64,000 nucleotides of DNA. It comes from Anabaena azotica FACHB-119 (GTDB lineage Bacteria; Cyanobacteriota; Cyanobacteriia; Cyanobacteriales; Nostocaceae). The first letter of the stretch is position 1, and every line of letters starts with the position of its first letter. Location of the stretch: NCBI RefSeq assembly GCF_014697625.1, contig NZ_JACJSG010000041.1, positions 16,503 through 80,502 on the forward strand. The letters run 5' to 3'. The notes under the pieces are model-generated. The model was not told the origin of the DNA and searched no databases. It was given only the letters and a program-made list of their open reading frames with translations. Shown piece after piece: positions 43,983 to 54,202 of the stretch. The translations under genes were made by a program, and so were the position numbers.

Positions 43983-44315
43983 ATGCAAAACACTCGGCTT
44001 AACAATTTATTCGATACCATTGCTAGGCAGTTAGGGCAATGGTTTTTAAATCCTTGGCGGCGGTTGTCGCTACTATTACTAAGTTTTCTATTCGGATTTT
44101 TTCTAGGTACAGCAGTTTCTACTACAGCAGGTCAAAAGGCTGAATTAGACATTGTGATCGCGGCCTTTTTAGTATTCTTGACTGAGGTTACTAGTAGAAT
44201 ATTTTACAACAGAAATTTTTTTGCTAGGCGATCGCTATTAGTAGAATCACTCAATATTCTCAAAGTCGGTTTTACCTATAGTCTATTTATTGAAGCCTTT
44301 AAGCTGGGATCTTAA
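43983..44315 (+). CDS. ycf20: Ycf20-family (DUF565) membrane protein
   Basis: A 110-residue protein with an amphipathic start, two or three hydrophobic segments (LSLLLLSFLFGFFLGTAVST; IVIAAFLVFLTEVTSRIFY) and the family-typical NPWRR and RSLLVESLNILKVGFTYSLF. Ycf20 is found in cyanobacteria and plastids and has been linked to photoprotection in plants. It is 16 bp upstream of glycerate kinase and probably in operon with it. Confidence 0.88.
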   Translation: MQNTRLNNLFDTIARQLGQWFLNPWRRLSLLLLSFLFGFFLGTAVSTTAGQKAELDIVIAAFLVFLTEVTSRIFYNRNFFARRSLLVESLNILKVGFTYSLFIEAFKLGS

Positions 44316-44331
44316 ATGGAGAGGATGACAG

Positions 44332-45333
44332 GTGAGGGAATTTAACCAGCAGAAGGCGCAAGCAGCAGCTTTAGCGGATACATCAAGGGCTAAGGCTTTT
44401 GGGATCACCTCGGCAAATGTTGAGGAAGTGATTCGAGAGCGATCGCATCTTTTCCAGTCTGTGCTACCCGCTTTTAATCAATTCTGCCAGACAAATCTAC
44501 ATATCTCCCCTGAAAAAATGTTACCCCTGTTATGGGACTTGTGGCTACCCCTGGGGATGAAAATAGCAGCACAACATCAACAGTTAAAACGTCCCTTCGT
44601 GCAAGGAATTTTGGGGAGTCAAGGAACGGGTAAAACTACAATGTCCCTAGTGCTGGGACTAATTCTCCAGCAATTGGGCTACCGTACCTTGAGCCTATCG
44701 TTAGACGACTTGTATAAAACTTATAGCGATCGCCTAGCATTATTACAACAAGATCCCCGTTTAATCTGGCGTGGGCCACCAGGAACCCATGATATTGACT
44801 TAGGCTTAAATGTACTCGCACAAATCCGCCAAGGAAAAGCCCCGGTAACTGTTCCCCGCTTTGATAAATCAGCTCATGCTGGTGCAGGCGATCGCACTAA
44901 TCCAGATATCATCGCCGGAGTGGATATTGTCATTTTTGAAGGATGGTTTGTGGGTGTGCGCCCGGTTGATCAGAGCTTATTTAATTGCGCCCCACCGCCA
45001 ATAGTGACTGATGAAGATAAAGCCTTCGCCCGTGATATGAATCATCGGCTAACTGAATATTTACCACTATGGGAGAAATTAGACAGTTTAATTTTATTAT
45101 ATCCGACGAATTACCGTTGTTCGCTAGAGTGGCGCAAACAAGCCGAACAAAAAATGATCGCTGCTGGTAAATCAGGGATGACAGATGCACAAATAGAAGA
45201 TTTTGTCAACTATTTTTGGCGATCGCTACATCCAGAATTATTTATCAAGCCTTTATCTCAATCACCACAAATAGTGGATTTAGTAATAGAAATTAATCCT
45301 GATCATTCATTGGGGAAAGTTTATCAACCTTAA
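44332..45333 (+). CDS. D-glycerate 3-kinase (GLYK-type)
   Basis: A 333-residue P-loop kinase that phosphorylates glycerate to 3-phosphoglycerate, the last step of photorespiration. Walker A is GSQGTGKTT near residue 100. LSLDDLYKTYSDR and WRGPPGTHDIDLGL are diagnostic of the plant/cyanobacterial GLYK class, as are DIVIFEGWFVGVRP and the C-terminal WRSLHPELF. The GTG start at 44332 has a suitable GAGAGG site about 10 bp upstream. No alternative ATG retains the N-terminus. Confidence 0.92.
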   Translation: MREFNQQKAQAAALADTSRAKAFGITSANVEEVIRERSHLFQSVLPAFNQFCQTNLHISPEKMLPLLWDLWLPLGMKIAAQHQQLKRPFVQGILGSQGTGKTTMSLVLGLILQQLGYRTLSLSLDDLYKTYSDRLALLQQDPRLIWRGPPGTHDIDLGLNVLAQIRQGKAPVTVPRFDKSAHAGAGDRTNPDIIAGVDIVIFEGWFVGVRPVDQSLFNCAPPPIVTDEDKAFARDMNHRLTEYLPLWEKLDSLILLYPTNYRCSLEWRKQAEQKMIAAGKSGMTDAQIEDFVNYFWRSLHPELFIKPLSQSPQIVDLVIEINPDHSLGKVYQP

Positions 45334-45427
45334 TGGGTAATTGGTAATGGGTAATTGGTAATTGGTAATCAAGAAAAATATATTTGCTCAACTCTAACCT
45401 GTCCCCTGTCCCCTGTCCCCTGTCCCC

Positions 45428-46420
45428 TCATACCACCCGATGCTGAGAATTTAAAATATAAACAGGCGATGATAACTGTTTAACGTATTGTTGATAGCGA
45501 TCGCGTCCTTTGGTTTTGGCTTGATATAATGCGCGATCGGCTGCGTCAATAATTTCTTGAAAATCAGAACTTGGTACAGGAATTTCTGTGGCTACCCCAG
45601 CACTAACTGTCACACAAGTATTAGCTTGAGAGGTATGATGGGGAATAGTCAGTTGGCGCACAGCCTCACAGATTCTAGCAGCTATATGAATAGCTCCATC
45701 AGCATATGTTGTGGGTAAAATGACAGCAAACTCTTCACCACCATAACGAGCCACCACATCACCTGGACGGTTGACAGTCTGTTGGATAGCCTTTGCTACT
45801 AATTGTAAACAGCGATCGCCTGCTCGATGTCCATAAGTATCGTTGTAAGCTTTGAAAAAATCGACATCGCAAAGGATCAGAGATAATGGTAGTTGATTTC
45901 GCGCCATACGCTGCCACTCTTGAGCGCAATATTCTTCAAATCTGCGACGATTAGCTACTTGAGTTAAGTCATCAATTGTTACCAAGCGTTGCAATTCCTT
46001 GTTAGCAGCTTCTAGCTTTTGTTGGAGATGGGATTGCTGAATTAAACGTTTAACTCGTTGACGCAACACAGGCCAATGAATTGGTTTAGTTACATAATCA
46101 ACTGCTCCCACCTCAAAAGCCCGGTCAACTGATTCTTGATCCTCCAGACCCGTAATCATTAATACTGGAGTGGAAGGGCCGTTTTCTAGTGACTGCAATT
46201 GGGTGCAACAATCAAATCCATCAAGATCAGGCATGATCGCATCCAGCAGTACAATATCAGGTTGCAACTGTTGGAAAAGCGTCAAAGCCTCTCGGCCATT
46301 TTCCGCCTCGACTGTGCGATAGCCTTCACGTTGTAGAGACAGACGCAGTTGCGCTCGGATGAAGGGTTCATCATCAACAATGAGGACTAAAGATTGATTT
46401 TCTGAAATCGTCGTGTTCAT
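45428..46420 (-). CDS. Response regulator with diguanylate cyclase (REC-GGDEF)
   Basis: A 330-residue protein. The receiver domain has VDDEPF and the phospho-acceptor in IVLLDAIMPDLDG. A linker of about 35 residues precedes the GGDEF domain, whose active site is GGEEF at residue 227, so cyclic di-GMP synthesis is expected. No RxxD inhibitory site is obvious. The start overlaps the preceding kinase gene's end by four bases. The matching gene in Anabaena PCC 7120, as I recall, is all2874, which affects heterocyst frequency. Confidence 0.94.
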   Translation of the reverse strand: MNTTISENQSLVLIVDDEPFIRAQLRLSLQREGYRTVEAENGREALTLFQQLQPDIVLLDAIMPDLDGFDCCTQLQSLENGPSTPVLMITGLEDQESVDRAFEVGAVDYVTKPIHWPVLRQRVKRLIQQSHLQQKLEAANKELQRLVTIDDLTQVANRRRFEEYCAQEWQRMARNQLPLSLILCDVDFFKAYNDTYGHRAGDRCLQLVAKAIQQTVNRPGDVVARYGGEEFAVILPTTYADGAIHIAARICEAVRQLTIPHHTSQANTCVTVSAGVATEIPVPSSDFQEIIDAADRALYQAKTKGRDRYQQYVKQLSSPVYILNSQHRVV

Positions 46421-49400
46421 GATGTCTCCTTGTTCATTTCTTTGTGCAAAGCTTTTTGAACTAGTTCATACTCTTGACGTAATTGTGAGCCTAGTTCCGT
46501 GCAACCGTTTAAATTGCTACTGCGTCCTTGGGTTTCTAGTTGTTTGCACAGTTGTGCTAAAAAAACTGCCCCAACTGAGCCACTGCTAGATTTAAACTTG
46601 TGTGCTGTTCTCCATAGAGCCTGAGCATCTCCAGCCGCAATTGCTACATTTATCTCATCGATTAATTTAGGGGATTCAGTCAGGTAACAGTTGATTAATT
46701 CAGCAAATGCTACCGGATTCTCTCCTAACATATGCCGTAATGATTGTAAAGTTTTTGTATTGATTGTGGCTAAATTTAAATTGTTACTCTGCGTGACTGG
46801 TTGATTTTGGCTACTGGTTGGTTGGAGGGATTTTTCTGTATTACTGGAGCGCTGGTATTTACTTATTGCTTTGGCTAACTCTTCTAGTTGTAGGGGTTTA
46901 CTGAGGTAGTCATCCATACCAGCAGCCAAACAAGCTTGGCGATCGCCCCGCATCGCATTGGCTGTCATCGCTATAATATATGGACGGGAGCTAGGACTCC
47001 AGGTTTGACAAATGATTTGACTGGCTTTTAATCCATCCATTTCCGGCATATTCACATCCATCAGCACTACATCATAGGCTTGCCGTTGCAAAACTTCCAG
47101 TACTTCCAGCCCATTAGCCACTACATCTGCTTGATAACCCAATTTCTTGAGCATAAGTAGGGCTACCTTCTGATTGAGAACTATATCTTCTGCTAGCAAA
47201 ATCCTCAGAGGTAATTGTTGTGCTAGAGGAGAATCGATATGTGGTGTATCAGTTGTGGGGCTGCTGGGGTGAATTGGTTGATTCTTTAAAGTAGCAGTTA
47301 AAACATCATAAAGTTGGGACTGTTTAATTGGTTTACTCAGACAGGTAGCAAATTCAATATCACTTAAGTCGGGATCTGGTTTACCCCAAGCATTTAAAAT
47401 TACCAAGGGTAAGTGTTGATAATTAGGGCGCTGACGCATCTGGCTTGCTAAGGTAAGACCGTCCATTTTTGGATTCTGCAAATCTAAAATAGCCAGATCA
47501 AAGGGTATGCCTTGATCAATTACAGCTAAAGCTTCAGCGCCAGATGGGACTGTGTAAGTTTCCATCTGCCAAAGCTCGGCTTGTAATCTCCAAATCTGAC
47601 CATTGGTGGGATGATCATCGACAATTAATAATCGCTTACCGATTAGCGGGACTGGAGAACTCATAGCAGTTTCTAAATCTGAACAAATAAGTACTGGCAC
47701 AGTCACAGAAAAATAAAAGGTAGAACCCGTAGCCTTAGCAGTAGATGAGAGCGAGTTTTTAGCTTCCCACCCAACAGGAGGATTACCGCCGAGACAGCCC
47801 CGACTTTCTACCCAAAGATGGCCCCCCATCATCTCGCCCAATCTTTTACTAATCACCAGCCCTAGTCCAGTCCCGCCATATTTGCGCGTCATTGAGGCAT
47901 CGGCTTGAACAAATGGTTGAAATAATCGTTTCATGACTTCCGGGGCAATACCAATGCCTGTATCTTTAATGGTAAAGAGTAGTTCGCAGCAGTTTTTGGC
48001 TTTTTGGCTGGGGGATGACTGGCTATGGACGGAAATGAAAACTTCTCCTTCCAGAGTAAACTTAATGGCATTATTGAGGAGATTTGTCAGTATTTGCCGC
48101 AGACGAGTGACATCACCAAGGATTTGGGCTGGCACTTGAGGATGGATAACGCAAGTTAATTCAACATCTTTTTGGGCAGCTTTAGCGGCTAAAAGGTCGA
48201 TAACTTGTTCTACACAAGTTCTGACATCAAAAGGGGCTTTTTCTAGTTCTAACTTACCAGATTCAATTTTGGAGAAATCTAAAATGTCGTTAATAATACT
48301 AAGCAAAGCATCGCTACTAGTCAGAACCGTTTCCACAAAGTCGCGCTGTTGGGATGTCAAGTCAGTTTCTAATAGTAGTTCGGTCATGCCGATGACAGCG
48401 TTCATCGGGGTGCGAATTTCGTGGCTCATCATGGCTAAAAATTCGCTCTTTGCCCGGTTAGCTGCTTCTGCGGCTCGTTTCGCCTGTTCTAGAGCAAAGT
48501 TCTTGATGGTGAGTTCTTGTCGTTGCCGAGTTTCTTGTTCTAACAACTGGGCTTGAGCTAAAGCTATGCCTAATTGTGCAGCTACTGCTTCTAGTAAGGC
48601 AATTTCCTCTGGTGTCCACTGTCGAACATAGTTACACTGATGTAGAAAAATGGCTCCGTTGGGTTCTCCTTGGTATGAAGTGCGGACGGCTAACATAGAC
48701 TTAACATCAAGTTCACAACAGCTAGGGACTGCTGGTAATAAAGGCTCGATGGGGACGTTGCCGTTGGGTATCGGGTAGGCGATCGCTTTATCTTGAGACA
48801 TCATCTGTAAAATGTACGCATTGCTGGCCGTGGTCAAGTCCCATGTCTGCATTGTGCCATGACCAGCAACACTATGATATTCTGCCACTAGGGGAATACA
48901 AGGGCCGGGATGATGAATATAAGCATGGATTAAGCAGCGATCAACAGCAAAAGCCTGTCCAATTTGCGTAGCCGCCGTTTCAAAAATTTCTTGACTATCC
49001 AGACTCTGACGAATTTTTTGCGTAATTTTTTCCAGTAACAGGGTGCGGTGTAATTGTTGCTGTAGGGCTTGTTGCGCTTGTACCCGTTCGGTAATATCTT
49101 TGATGGAACCGACCATCCGCACCGGATTACCCTGCTCATCTCGTTGTGCGATCGCATGAACCAGCACCCACCTGTAGCTACCATCGTCGCAACGCAAACG
49201 ATATTCCACCACAAAATTAGGGATTTTACCCAAAAGGCAATCTTCTTTCACCGCCATCACCCGTTCCAAATCATCGGGATGAATGCGGCTAAAGCAATCT
49301 TGGCGATCGCCAATAGGTTGATAGTTTGCTACTTTGACCATTTCCGCCCACCGCGCCGAGTGAAAAGTTTCATTAGTGATCAAGTTCCAATCCCAAATAG

Positions 49401-51870
49401 CATCTTGATTGCCTTCAATCACTAATTGCCAACGTTCTTCACTTTTTCTGAGCGCAACTTCCGCTTGTTTGCGTTCGGTAATATCAACCGCAATCCCACC
49501 AATTAAACACTGCTCAGGTTTACTAGAGATAGGAAATTTATAAACCAAAAAATCTCGCACTGTGCCATCAGCACATGGAATCTGTTCCACAACTTCTAGC
49601 ACCTGCTGAGTACGCGCAACCGTTTGGATGGTTTCTAGAAATGTTTGTGCAACTTCGCTTTCATAAACATCAAAAATATTTTTACCAATTAATTCTCTTG
49701 TTGGTAATTGAAAAGTACGTAAGTAAGTTTCACTGAAATAAATAATTGTGCCATCAGCATCTGTAATCCAAGCAGGTGTAGGACTATGATTCATGAATGC
49801 TTGAAAACGTTCTTCACTACGTCTGAGCAATAATTCAGCTTGTTTGCGTTCAGTGATGTCACGATTCACGCCAATTGTGGCTACAGTTTGCCCTGTTTCA
49901 TCTTGTACAGCTACTACGGTTGTTTCACTAATTCCTTCACTACCATCTTGACGAAAAAAGGTGATTTCCCCTGACCAACGCTCTTGGTGAGCGATTTCGG
50001 ACAAAACTGTATTCTTTAATCCCGCATCTTTTCCTTGTCTATGTAGAGTACTGATACTCTGTCCAATAATCTCATTTTTACTATAGCCAAACATCCGCTC
50101 CGCCGCCGGATTCCAATCCAAAATTTGTCCCTCATGATCGGTGATAATCACGCCATCATAAATATTTTCAAAGGTAAGGGCTTGTCGTCGCAGAGCAGTT
50201 TCTGCTTGCTGACGTTCGCTAATATCAGTTTGAATGCCAATAAAATGACTGAGGTTGTCATTGTCGTCATATATGGGAGATATACTTAACTGATTCCAAA
50301 AGCAACTGCCATCTTTGCGATAGTGACGGAGAATTAATTGGCAATTTTTGCCTGTTGCTAGTGCGGATCTGATTTGAGCGATCGCACTAGGTTCCATATC
50401 TGCGCTTTCTAGAAAACCATTGTTCTGCCCAATTACCTCTGTGGCTGCATAGCCTGTCATTTGCTCAAAGGCAGAATTAACATAAATCACTGGATAATTA
50501 GGATGTTGAGCATCAGCGATAATCACGCCATTGCTACAAGCCGCTAGCGCTCTCTCTCGCAACCTCAAAGTTTCTTCCACTTGCTTGAGGTCGGTAATAT
50601 CAAACATAAACCCCCGCAGCATCACAGCGATTCCATCTACTTGCACTACATTTACAATGTCTCGCAGCCATACAACTGTGCCATCTGCTGCTAGCATCCG
50701 GTATTCAAATTCGTGGTTTTGTAGTCTACCTGTCGCATCTTGGCAAAACTTCACTGACCAATCCCGGTCATGGGGATGCAGATGATTGATCCAAAAGTCT
50801 TGTTCATACCATTGGGCTAGAGGATAACCCAGCAAGGTTTCTACTTGCGGGCCTACATAGGTAAAACGCCAAGTTCTTAAGTCTAATTCCCAAGGTATAA
50901 CTTTGACTGTTTCTAACAATTCTCGCAGATGGGTGGCGCTGTTACGCAGTGCGATTTCTATCTGGGTTTGTTCTTCGATTCTTTGGGCTAGTTCTCTGTT
51001 AATCCTGCGAACTTCACGATTACTGAATCTGATGGTTTGAGCAAAATAAATCAATAAGGTGATTGCCCCAGCATTAATCATACCGCCTGCCAAAACCACT
51101 GTTGGTAGAGGTGAGAATAAATCCTCTAATAGTTCTGGGCTGGGGTAAATCTGCAATCGCCAATTAACTCCATAAAAGTTAATAGTTACTTCCTGTCGTT
51201 TGGATGGTGAAGTTGCTAACTTTGTATCTTCACTATAAATTAACTCTTCGCCATCAAATACTTTAAATTTGTAACCTTGCGCTTTGTGTAGAACTGAATC
51301 AAAAAATTGTTGAATGGAAAAAACTCCTAAGATTGCACCATCGAATTTATCCCCTATCATTTGCGGTACACAAACTAACAATACTGGCTCACCTTGGACA
51401 AGGTTAACTGTGTGGACTAAGGTGGTTTGATGGCTTTTGTGGGGCGTTATCCAAGCCGACTGTTGTAAGGATGCTTGACTTGCTTCGTTGTCTGATAAAG
51501 AAACCGTCGATAACACCCGCCATGATGCGTCAAGCAACTGCACTGCTGTATAGCTTTCGTCATTTTTAAAATAGGCTATAACTTCCTGTTCCCATTGCGT
51601 TTGTGAGTTAGCGTTATGTATTTTCCAGTGTGGAACCATCCGTTCTAGAGACAGAACACGAGTATGAAGTTGTGTTACTAGTTCGGTTTTGGTGGCGATC
51701 GCTTGTTGTTGAATCAGTTGTTGAATATTGATTTGCTCTTCCGTCTTCAGCTTCAGCCACAGCATCACCACAACAACCAAAATCACAATCCCCGCCAGCA
51801 ACGGCAGCAATTTTCGCTCGCTAAATAATTTCACTGAATAGTATCGGTGATACTTGTGCTGGTTATTCAC
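46417..51870 (-). CDS. Giant hybrid histidine kinase with PAS/GAF array, two receivers and HPt
   Basis: An 1817-residue sensor. A membrane segment (LLAGIVILVVVVMLWLKL) leads to an extracytoplasmic sensor domain (about 45-250) and a second membrane segment (VLAGGMINAGAITLLIYFAQ). Multiple PAS/PAC domains occupy about 310-970 and a GAF domain follows at about 980-1120. HisKA carries His1150 (SHEIRTPMNAVIGM), then HATPase. Two receivers have LAILDLQNPKMDG and VVLMDVNMPEMDG, and an HPt domain at the C-terminus has AHKFKSSSGSVGA. It is translationally coupled to the diguanylate cyclase, its probable output partner. Confidence 0.95.
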   Translation of the reverse strand: MNNQHKYHRYYSVKLFSERKLLPLLAGIVILVVVVMLWLKLKTEEQINIQQLIQQQAIATKTELVTQLHTRVLSLERMVPHWKIHNANSQTQWEQEVIAYFKNDESYTAVQLLDASWRVLSTVSLSDNEASQASLQQSAWITPHKSHQTTLVHTVNLVQGEPVLLVCVPQMIGDKFDGAILGVFSIQQFFDSVLHKAQGYKFKVFDGEELIYSEDTKLATSPSKRQEVTINFYGVNWRLQIYPSPELLEDLFSPLPTVVLAGGMINAGAITLLIYFAQTIRFSNREVRRINRELAQRIEEQTQIEIALRNSATHLRELLETVKVIPWELDLRTWRFTYVGPQVETLLGYPLAQWYEQDFWINHLHPHDRDWSVKFCQDATGRLQNHEFEYRMLAADGTVVWLRDIVNVVQVDGIAVMLRGFMFDITDLKQVEETLRLRERALAACSNGVIIADAQHPNYPVIYVNSAFEQMTGYAATEVIGQNNGFLESADMEPSAIAQIRSALATGKNCQLILRHYRKDGSCFWNQLSISPIYDDNDNLSHFIGIQTDISERQQAETALRRQALTFENIYDGVIITDHEGQILDWNPAAERMFGYSKNEIIGQSISTLHRQGKDAGLKNTVLSEIAHQERWSGEITFFRQDGSEGISETTVVAVQDETGQTVATIGVNRDITERKQAELLLRRSEERFQAFMNHSPTPAWITDADGTIIYFSETYLRTFQLPTRELIGKNIFDVYESEVAQTFLETIQTVARTQQVLEVVEQIPCADGTVRDFLVYKFPISSKPEQCLIGGIAVDITERKQAEVALRKSEERWQLVIEGNQDAIWDWNLITNETFHSARWAEMVKVANYQPIGDRQDCFSRIHPDDLERVMAVKEDCLLGKIPNFVVEYRLRCDDGSYRWVLVHAIAQRDEQGNPVRMVGSIKDITERVQAQQALQQQLHRTLLLEKITQKIRQSLDSQEIFETAATQIGQAFAVDRCLIHAYIHHPGPCIPLVAEYHSVAGHGTMQTWDLTTASNAYILQMMSQDKAIAYPIPNGNVPIEPLLPAVPSCCELDVKSMLAVRTSYQGEPNGAIFLHQCNYVRQWTPEEIALLEAVAAQLGIALAQAQLLEQETRQRQELTIKNFALEQAKRAAEAANRAKSEFLAMMSHEIRTPMNAVIGMTELLLETDLTSQQRDFVETVLTSSDALLSIINDILDFSKIESGKLELEKAPFDVRTCVEQVIDLLAAKAAQKDVELTCVIHPQVPAQILGDVTRLRQILTNLLNNAIKFTLEGEVFISVHSQSSPSQKAKNCCELLFTIKDTGIGIAPEVMKRLFQPFVQADASMTRKYGGTGLGLVISKRLGEMMGGHLWVESRGCLGGNPPVGWEAKNSLSSTAKATGSTFYFSVTVPVLICSDLETAMSSPVPLIGKRLLIVDDHPTNGQIWRLQAELWQMETYTVPSGAEALAVIDQGIPFDLAILDLQNPKMDGLTLASQMRQRPNYQHLPLVILNAWGKPDPDLSDIEFATCLSKPIKQSQLYDVLTATLKNQPIHPSSPTTDTPHIDSPLAQQLPLRILLAEDIVLNQKVALLMLKKLGYQADVVANGLEVLEVLQRQAYDVVLMDVNMPEMDGLKASQIICQTWSPSSRPYIIAMTANAMRGDRQACLAAGMDDYLSKPLQLEELAKAISKYQRSSNTEKSLQPTSSQNQPVTQSNNLNLATINTKTLQSLRHMLGENPVAFAELINCYLTESPKLIDEINVAIAAGDAQALWRTAHKFKSSSGSVGAVFLAQLCKQLETQGRSSNLNGCTELGSQLRQEYELVQKALHKEMNKETS

Positions 51871-52744
51871 TTATCGCCCTCCATCACTGAGACATCAGCT
51901 CCATTACTTACCACTAGTCTTTTAGTTGTATGTCATAACAAATACTAAAAGCAACAGGATATTTACTTGGATAATCTTGATAAACTCCTTGAGATGTTAA
52001 ATCTCATGCAAATTAAATATTTTATATATGACAATTGTAAAAAAAAATAGTAGTTTATATTAAGTATATTTTCAACATAAACTTATTGAAGTTTAATATT
52101 TATCTAACTGTTTAATTACTAGTATTTTAATTAACAGTATAAACATTCAATTAAATATCAAGCAAATATCAAACTAAGTGCTATTAAAAACGCATTAGTT
52201 AACAATTCAAAATTCAAAATTCAAAATTAAAGACATTTTGCCTACGGCACGCTACGCGAACAGTCGGTGTTTAAATCTCCGACTGAAAATGATACTACGT
52301 ATAGACGTAGGGGTCTTAAACCCTTTTATTGACGATAAAATCTCTAATCTTCTTCATCGCAATTGATTAGCGGTTAATTTTATCTAAATCTCTACCAACA
52401 TTTGCACTAGTCCATGCTAGTAGCTAGTAGGGTGGGCATTACCCACCATATCACTCTAACTGCTAGCCTTTCTATAGCAGTAGACAGACTGACTTTTCAC
52501 GGGATCTGGAAAACCCCTCTCCAAACCTCTCCCCTAAAAGGAGAGAGGCTTTGATTTCTCCCCCTTCCCTTGTAGGGAAGGGGGCTGGGGGGTTAGGTAG
52601 GAGCGTTAACTTTTCCACATAACGTGAAAATTCAGAGTAGCCAGACAGTTAGGACATAGATAAATCACAAAATCCTTCTAAATAGAAGCTTTTATGTCTG
52701 TCATCTGTCACCTATTACCTGATATAAATCGAGTAATCCTGTAA
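51871..52744. other. Intergenic region between the giant kinase and selO
   Basis: About 870 bp. The first 300 bp are very AT-rich and should carry the kinase promoter. AATTCAAAATTC repeats lie at about 52204-52230. A GGGTGGGCATTACCCACC inverted repeat is near 52431. CCTCTCC/GGAGAGG and CCCCCTTCC/GGAAGGGGG inverted repeats at 52515-52585 are typical dispersed Nostoc sequences. No gene is credible. Confidence 0.55.
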
Positions 52745-54202
52745 CTAACCCCTAGATTGAATGCTCTTAACTAGATCATCAAAAGGTTGCCAATTATCTT
52801 CCTGAACAATTGGTTCCCAAACTGACTCAATCACTGGTCTTAATAATGCAGTTTTTGGGTTGTAATGAGCCAAATTTCGAGCAATTACATCCATTTGTTC
52901 CAGAGCGAAATCATTGAGAATTTTATGGTAAATTACACAGAAATTATCAAAATTACCATCTGTACCTGATGGGGGAACAATATCTGAACTACTTAACACT
53001 AATCCTGGCTCATCTCTCCATTTAACGGAAAATGTCCGCGCCATCTCGTAGAAAAACTGATGGTAGCCGACTTGACTATCTTGTAAAAATTTAATGGTGA
53101 GACTTAAAAGCTCATCGGCTTCTGGGGTATCCAATTGTTCAAAACCCAGTTTCCTCAACATCAAAGAGCGGTATTCTGCATGACAATAGTCACTAAACTT
53201 AGCTAGTCCCGCTTCCATGTCAGCTTGACCAATAACTGCTCTTAATGGTACTTGCAGCATTTCTAGATTCCACTGACAGATGCTTGGTTGATGAATGTAA
53301 CAGTAACGCCCGTAATAATCAAAATATGCGGCTATAAAATAAGGATTATAAGTAGGAATAAACGCATAAGGGCCGTAATCAAAGCTTTCCCCAGTAATTG
53401 ACATATTGTCAGTATTGAGGACTGCATGACAAAAGCCCGCAGCCATCCACTGGGCGACAAGTTCCGCTACTCGTTTAACTAACTCTGCATAAAATAAAGC
53501 GTACTTATCTGATTCACTAACCAGATGTTGATAATAATAATTAATTACATGGTCTAATAACTTTTTAATTAAATCTGGACGTTGAATATAGTGCAGACGT
53601 TCAAAAGTGCCAAAGCGGATATGCGACTTGTTCATCCTCACCATCACCGATGAACGGGTGGGTGATGGTTCATCACCCCGCCACAAAGCTAAACCAGTTT
53701 CAATCATACTGAGACAGCGAGATGTGCGTACACCTAACTGATGAAGTGCTTCTGCGGCTAAAACTTCCCGCACACCACCCTTAAGAGTCAGCATTCCATC
53801 GCCACCACGCGAGTAGGGTGTTCTACCAGAACCTTTAGTGCCGAAATCGTACAATTCGCCATCAGTTCCGCGCACTTGTCCATACAAAAAGCCTCTACCA
53901 TCGCCTAAGTTGGGGTTATACTCACCAAATTGATAGCCGTGGTAACGTAGAGCTAACAGTGGTTTACGTCCTTGGAATAGACCAAAGGCTGTAATAAAGT
54001 CTTCATCTGTGACTGTTTGCGGGTCTAGTCCCAGTTTTGGTAGGATTGCGTCATTACGCCAGCGTAGGGTGAGTTGAGGAAATTCGGCGGCTGTCACCTC
54101 ATCGTAGTAGTCATTACCCAAGGCTTGCAATGCTGGTTCATAATTGAGGGCAATTAGAGGATTGTGATGATTTTTAGTATTGGAAGTTTCCGCTAAAGTC
54201 AT
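52745..54202 (-). CDS. selO: SelO/YdiU-family pseudokinase AMP-transferase
   Basis: A 485-residue member of the SelO (UPF0061) family, which has a kinase-like fold and transfers AMP to protein substrates. Family blocks are YGQVRGTDGELYDFGTKGSG, LTLKGGVREVLAAEALH, GFCHAVLNTDNMSI (catalytic loop region with Asn and Asp), DYGPYAFI and the C-terminal NPKTALLRPVIESVWEP. The length fits. There is no selenocysteine and the reading frame is intact. Confidence 0.95.
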   Translation of the reverse strand: MTLAETSNTKNHHNPLIALNYEPALQALGNDYYDEVTAAEFPQLTLRWRNDAILPKLGLDPQTVTDEDFITAFGLFQGRKPLLALRYHGYQFGEYNPNLGDGRGFLYGQVRGTDGELYDFGTKGSGRTPYSRGGDGMLTLKGGVREVLAAEALHQLGVRTSRCLSMIETGLALWRGDEPSPTRSSVMVRMNKSHIRFGTFERLHYIQRPDLIKKLLDHVINYYYQHLVSESDKYALFYAELVKRVAELVAQWMAAGFCHAVLNTDNMSITGESFDYGPYAFIPTYNPYFIAAYFDYYGRYCYIHQPSICQWNLEMLQVPLRAVIGQADMEAGLAKFSDYCHAEYRSLMLRKLGFEQLDTPEADELLSLTIKFLQDSQVGYHQFFYEMARTFSVKWRDEPGLVLSSSDIVPPSGTDGNFDNFCVIYHKILNDFALEQMDVIARNLAHYNPKTALLRPVIESVWEPIVQEDNWQPFDDLVKSIQSRG